Assembly: GCA_021826485.1 (NCBI GenBank)
Contig: JAKAZX010000132.1
Span: 1-9,517 of the forward strand
Direction of reading: 5' to 3'
Source of the DNA: Pseudomonadota bacterium
Lineage (GTDB): Bacteria; Pseudomonadota; Alphaproteobacteria; Acetobacterales; Acetobacteraceae
DNA length: 9,517 nucleotides
In this document: in pieces, positions 7,346 through 9,517 of the stretch
How positions within the stretch are numbered: the stretch's first letter is position 1
Layout: each line of letters begins with the position of its first letter
Program-made: the position numbers and the translations under genes
Notes under the pieces: generated by a model
Told to the model about the DNA's origin: nothing
Database searches by the model: none
What the model saw: the letters and a program-made list of their open reading frames with translations, nothing else

Positions 7346-8230
7346 ATGGATCAGCCGCAGCGAGAGGCGCCGGTCTATGACCGGACGGCGGAGGATGTCG
7401 GCAACATCATCGAGTTCGGCCACGTCAACACCCGCGTGCCGGACCAGCAACTGGCCACGCTGTTCTACGTGACCGGCCTGGGGCTGACGCGCGACCCCTA
7501 TCTGATGACCGGCACCGAGAACATGTGGATCAATGTCGGCACGTCGCAGTTCCACCTGCCGACCGGGCCGGCCCAGGTGACGCGTGGCGTGGTCGGGCTG
7601 GTGCTGCCGGACCTCGATGCCCTGCGGACGCGGCTCAAGCGGGTCGCCAGCCGGCTGCGCGGCACGGCGTTTTCGGTCGAGGATCGCGGCGCCAGCGTGG
7701 ACGTGACCTGCCCCTGGGGCAACCGCATCCGCTGCCACGCCCCGGCGCCGGAGTTCGGCCCGATCGTGCTCGGCATCCCCTATGTCGCCTTCGACGTGGC
7801 GCGCGGCACCACCGAGGGCATCGTGCGCTTCTACCGGGAGGTGGTGGGCAGCCAGGCGGCGCGGGATGCCGACGGCACCGCCCGCATCGGGGCGGGGCCC
7901 GACACCGTCCTGCTGTACCGGGAGACCGACCGCGTCCTGCCGCCCTATGACGGGCACCACATCCAGGTCTCGCTCGCCGATTTTTCCGGCCCCTACCGCC
8001 GGCTGCTGGCGCGCGGGCAGATCACCGAGGAAAGCGACCAGCACCAGTACCGCTTCCAGACCCTGGTCGATCCGGCGAGCGGCGAGACCCTGGCCGAGGT
8101 GGAGCACGAGGTGCGGAGCATGCGCCACCCGCTGTTCGCGCGCGTACTGGTCAACCGCAACCCGGCGGCGACCAACCTGCACTACGCGACCGGGCATGAG
8201 GCTGCCGCCTGGGCGCAGTTCCCGGCCTGA
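7346..8230 (+). CDS. VOC-superfamily protein with two modules (glyoxalase/extradiol dioxygenase fold)
   Basis: This is a predicted cytoplasmic protein of 294 residues in two vicinal-oxygen-chelate modules, at about 20-133 and 140-258. Module 1 begins with IEFGHVNTRVPD, where His26 is a typical metal-ligand position, and includes WINVGTSQFHLPTG with His70. Module 2 begins IPYVAFDVARG, has HHIQVSL (His204 and His205) and ends AEVEHEVRSMRHP with Glu255 as a possible ligand. The C-terminal tail after 260 (RVLVNRNPAATN) is not part of the standard fold. ATG 7346 has an excellent GGAGGAG six bases upstream and lies 22 bases after the ECH-like stop, so the two are cotranscribed. The fold includes glyoxalases, extradiol dioxygenases, epimerases and binding proteins, so the reaction cannot be assigned. 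Metal binding and an enzymatic role are inferred. Confidence 0.88.
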   Translation: MDQPQREAPVYDRTAEDVGNIIEFGHVNTRVPDQQLATLFYVTGLGLTRDPYLMTGTENMWINVGTSQFHLPTGPAQVTRGVVGLVLPDLDALRTRLKRVASRLRGTAFSVEDRGASVDVTCPWGNRIRCHAPAPEFGPIVLGIPYVAFDVARGTTEGIVRFYREVVGSQAARDADGTARIGAGPDTVLLYRETDRVLPPYDGHHIQVSLADFSGPYRRLLARGQITEESDQHQYRFQTLVDPASGETLAEVEHEVRSMRHPLFARVLVNRNPAATNLHYATGHEAAAWAQFPA

Positions 8231-8238
8231 CGAAAAAG

Positions 8239-8264
8239 GGGCGGCGTCCGATCGGGCGCCGCCC
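8239..8264 (+). terminator. Strong hairpin directly after the VOC gene, probable terminator
   Basis: An 11-base stem (8239-8249 with 8254-8264, one G-U type pair) closes a GATC loop, starting 8 bases after the VOC stop codon. There is no T run on the plus-strand side. Instead five A lie just before the stem (8233-8237), which on the minus strand gives a stem followed by CCTTTTT, although no minus-strand gene ends here. It may end the ECH-VOC transcript, protect its 3' end, or act in both directions. A smaller hairpin, CGCCT-CGAA-AGGCG, follows at 8283-8296. Confidence 0.55.
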
Positions 8265-8323
8265 GCAAGTCAGGTAAGGGAACGCCTCGAAAGGCGGACA
8301 GGCGGCCAGGGCCGCACCGTCGC

Positions 8324-8353
8324 GTAAGATGTAGGACATGCGTCTCAACTTAC
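8324..8353. promoter_or_regulatory. Nested inverted repeats before the second VOC gene
   Basis: ATGT-AGG-ACAT at 8329-8339 is a perfect 11-bp palindrome. It lies inside a second pair of arms, GTAAG (8324-8328) and CTTAC (8349-8353). The stretch 8324-8380 is clearly richer in A and T than its surroundings, as is usual for a promoter or operator region. No proper -35/-10 pair could be defined, and the regulator is unknown. Confidence 0.3.
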
Positions 8354-8385
8354 AAATGAACTTCGGGCAAGATGGCAGCAGAGGC

Positions 8386-9264
8386 ATGAACCCGCCAAGA
8401 CAGGAAACAGCCGGGCCGGTCGCCCAGATCGACCACGTGGTCGTCAACGTGCGTCAGCGGATGGCGGAAGCCGCCGATCTTTACCGCAGGTTGGGCTTTG
8501 CCCTTACGCCGCGCGGCCATCACACGCTCGGCTCGATCAACCATCTGGCGATGTTCGGTCCCGACTACCTCGAACTTCTGGGATTGCCGCCGGGCTCGGC
8601 GGATCGCATGGAAGTGATGGACTGGCCGGAAGGGCTGACCGGGATCGCCTTCGCGACCGAGGATGCCGATGCGGTCCATGCCGCGCTCAGCGCCGCCGGC
8701 GCCCCGGTGCAGCCGCCGCTGGCGTTCTCCCGCCCGGTCGAACTGCCCAGCGGCGCGCGGGATGCGGCGTTCCGCGTGGTCCGCGTGACCCCGGCGGCGA
8801 CGCCGGCCGGAAGGCTGTTCTTCTGCCAGCACCTGACGCGCGGCCTGGTCTGGCGGGACGAATGGCGCCACCAGCCCAACGGCACGCTCGGCATCGTCGG
8901 GGTGGTGATCGCGGCGGCGCAGCCGGAAGGGTATTCGGCGCTGTTCCGGTCCATGTTCGGGGCGGACGCGGTGGCGGCGGTGGCGGGGGGCTGCTGTCTC
9001 GCCGCCGGCCTGTCGCGCATCGAGGTGCTGGCGCCGGAGGTGGTGGCCCACCGCTACGGCCCGGCGGCGCCCGACATGGCCGGGCGGCCGGCGGTGATGG
9101 CGGCGCTGGTGCTGCGCGTCGCCGATGCCGGCCGCACCGCGGCCGTGTTGCGCGAGGGCGGCATCATGCCGGCTGCCGCAACAGCGGAGCGGGTGCTGGT
9201 GCCGGCCGCGGCGGCAATGGGTGTGGCGGTGGATTTCCGTGCCGGCATCCTCGCGTCGGATTGA
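8386..9264 (+). CDS. Glyoxalase-like (VOC) domain protein
   Basis: This protein resembles the Glyoxalase_3-like branch of the VOC fold; 292 residues from this start, 308 if the in-frame ATG at 8338 is used. Counting from 8338, the first module opens with IDHVVVNV (31-38, His33 as possible ligand), then LYRRLGFALTPRGHH and INHLAMFGPDYLELLG (67-82, His69 and Glu79). Further on come GIAFATEDAD (102-111), a probable substrate-loop region FFCQHLTRGLVW (161-172), and a weaker, Ala-rich second module from LGIVGVVIAAA (184) to the end. Start choice is uncertain: no candidate has a well-spaced ribosome binding site. I prefer 8386 (AGAGG just upstream) because codons 8338-8385 include TTA, CAA and AGA, rare for this DNA, and overlap palindromes. 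It is separate from the preceding gene by a hairpin. The substrate is unknown. Confidence 0.83.
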   Translation: MNPPRQETAGPVAQIDHVVVNVRQRMAEAADLYRRLGFALTPRGHHTLGSINHLAMFGPDYLELLGLPPGSADRMEVMDWPEGLTGIAFATEDADAVHAALSAAGAPVQPPLAFSRPVELPSGARDAAFRVVRVTPAATPAGRLFFCQHLTRGLVWRDEWRHQPNGTLGIVGVVIAAAQPEGYSALFRSMFGADAVAAVAGGCCLAAGLSRIEVLAPEVVAHRYGPAAPDMAGRPAVMAALVLRVADAGRTAAVLREGGIMPAAATAERVLVPAAAAMGVAVDFRAGILASD

Positions 9265-9284
9265 CATCCATTCGTGACGAATCC
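9258..9284. promoter_or_regulatory. Inverted repeats and TTGACA box before the lipoprotein gene
   Basis: ATTCG-TGA-CGAAT at 9270-9282 is a perfect 13-bp inverted repeat, inside outer arms GGATT (9258-9262) and AATCC (9280-9284). A consensus -35 box TTGACA (9261-9266) overlaps the stop codon of the preceding gene. At the expected distance no -10 resemblance is found, so a promoter is only suggested. The site could equally be a short operator or a weak RNA stem. Confidence 0.3.
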
Positions 9285-9320
9285 GCCGCATGAACGGGGA
9301 CGGACAAGCGGGAGAGGGGA

Positions 9321-9517
9321 ATGTCCGGGCACATCGCCGGCCGCGTCCTGGCGATCGCGGCGGCGGCCGCCCTGGCGGGCTGCGCCGGCCCGCCGGCGCC
9401 CCCGGCCGGCGCCGCGGCCGGAGGGCCGATCGGCGCCACGGAATTGCGGGCGCTGTACGCCACCGCGCACCGGGAGGACGGGGTGGTGCTGCACGGTGCC
9501 CATGCCGGTGCCCGCTG
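9321..9517 (+). CDS. Predicted lipoprotein, N-terminal part only
   Basis: ATG 9321 follows GGAGAGGGG, a strong ribosome binding site. The visible 65 codons encode a typical lipoprotein signal peptide: Arg8, a hydrophobic Ala/Leu/Ile core (9-18) and the lipobox LAGC at 18-21, with Cys21 the predicted lipidation site. A Pro/Ala/Gly-rich linker (22-36) leads into a folded region beginning ATELRALYATAHREDGVV. No stop codon appears before the right edge. It is placed 56 bases after the glyoxalase-like gene in the same direction. The mature domain is not recognisable from so little sequence; it should be anchored in the cell envelope. Confidence 0.75.
   Translation, partial: MSGHIAGRVLAIAAAAALAGCAGPPAPPAGAAAGGPIGATELRALYATAHREDGVVLHGAHAGAR

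Noticed and set aside
8283..8296. A second small hairpin, CGCCT-CGAA-AGGCG, as a separate terminator.
   Set aside because: The five-base stem has no T tract and follows a much stronger hairpin; it is noted only as a possible companion.
8350..9291. A 313-codon minus-strand open frame antisense to the glyoxalase-like gene.
   Set aside because: Its product is rich in Arg, His and Gln without a family match, opposite a gene with clear VOC motifs.

Overview
The window is very G+C-rich (third codon positions almost all G or C) and looks like accessory chromosome of an alphaproteobacterium, possibly Acetobacteraceae or a relative. That placement is an inference from base composition and protein style, because there is no rRNA or other marker gene here. 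No tRNA, rRNA, CRISPR array, insertion sequence or phage gene is visible.

Left block (1-6400), all on the minus strand. In transcription order it holds an aldose 1-epimerase (6400-5396), a 253-base gap, a small MarR-type regulator (5142-4783), and a 126-base promoter region. A tight operon follows: a secreted sugar-binding protein (4656-3691), a double-domain sugar ABC ATPase (3682-2150), a ribose-type permease (2137-1175) and an iron-type alcohol dehydrogenase (1142 to beyond the left edge). The gaps inside the operon are 8, 12 and 32 bases. Together they read as a carbohydrate uptake and entry module: the binding protein and ABC pair import a monosaccharide or related polyol, the mutarotase interconverts anomers, and the dehydrogenase oxidises or reduces the substrate or a product. 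The substrate cannot be read from the sequence. A near-perfect 17-bp palindrome (4720-4736) covers the putative -10 box of the importer promoter and is the best candidate operator for the MarR protein.

Right block (6526 to the end), all on the plus strand and divergent from the epimerase. It starts with an enoyl-CoA hydratase/isomerase-fold protein of the ECHDC3 type that lacks both catalytic glutamates. A two-module VOC (glyoxalase/dioxygenase fold) protein follows 22 bases later, then a strong hairpin. Next is a second, separately organised glyoxalase-like protein, and last the first 65 codons of a predicted lipoprotein cut by the right edge. The biochemical role of this block is unknown.

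No clearly new multi-gene system is proven. The most interesting points are the MarR-associated sugar importer with its dedicated dehydrogenase and putative operator, and the catalytically altered ECHDC3-like protein paired with a VOC protein.
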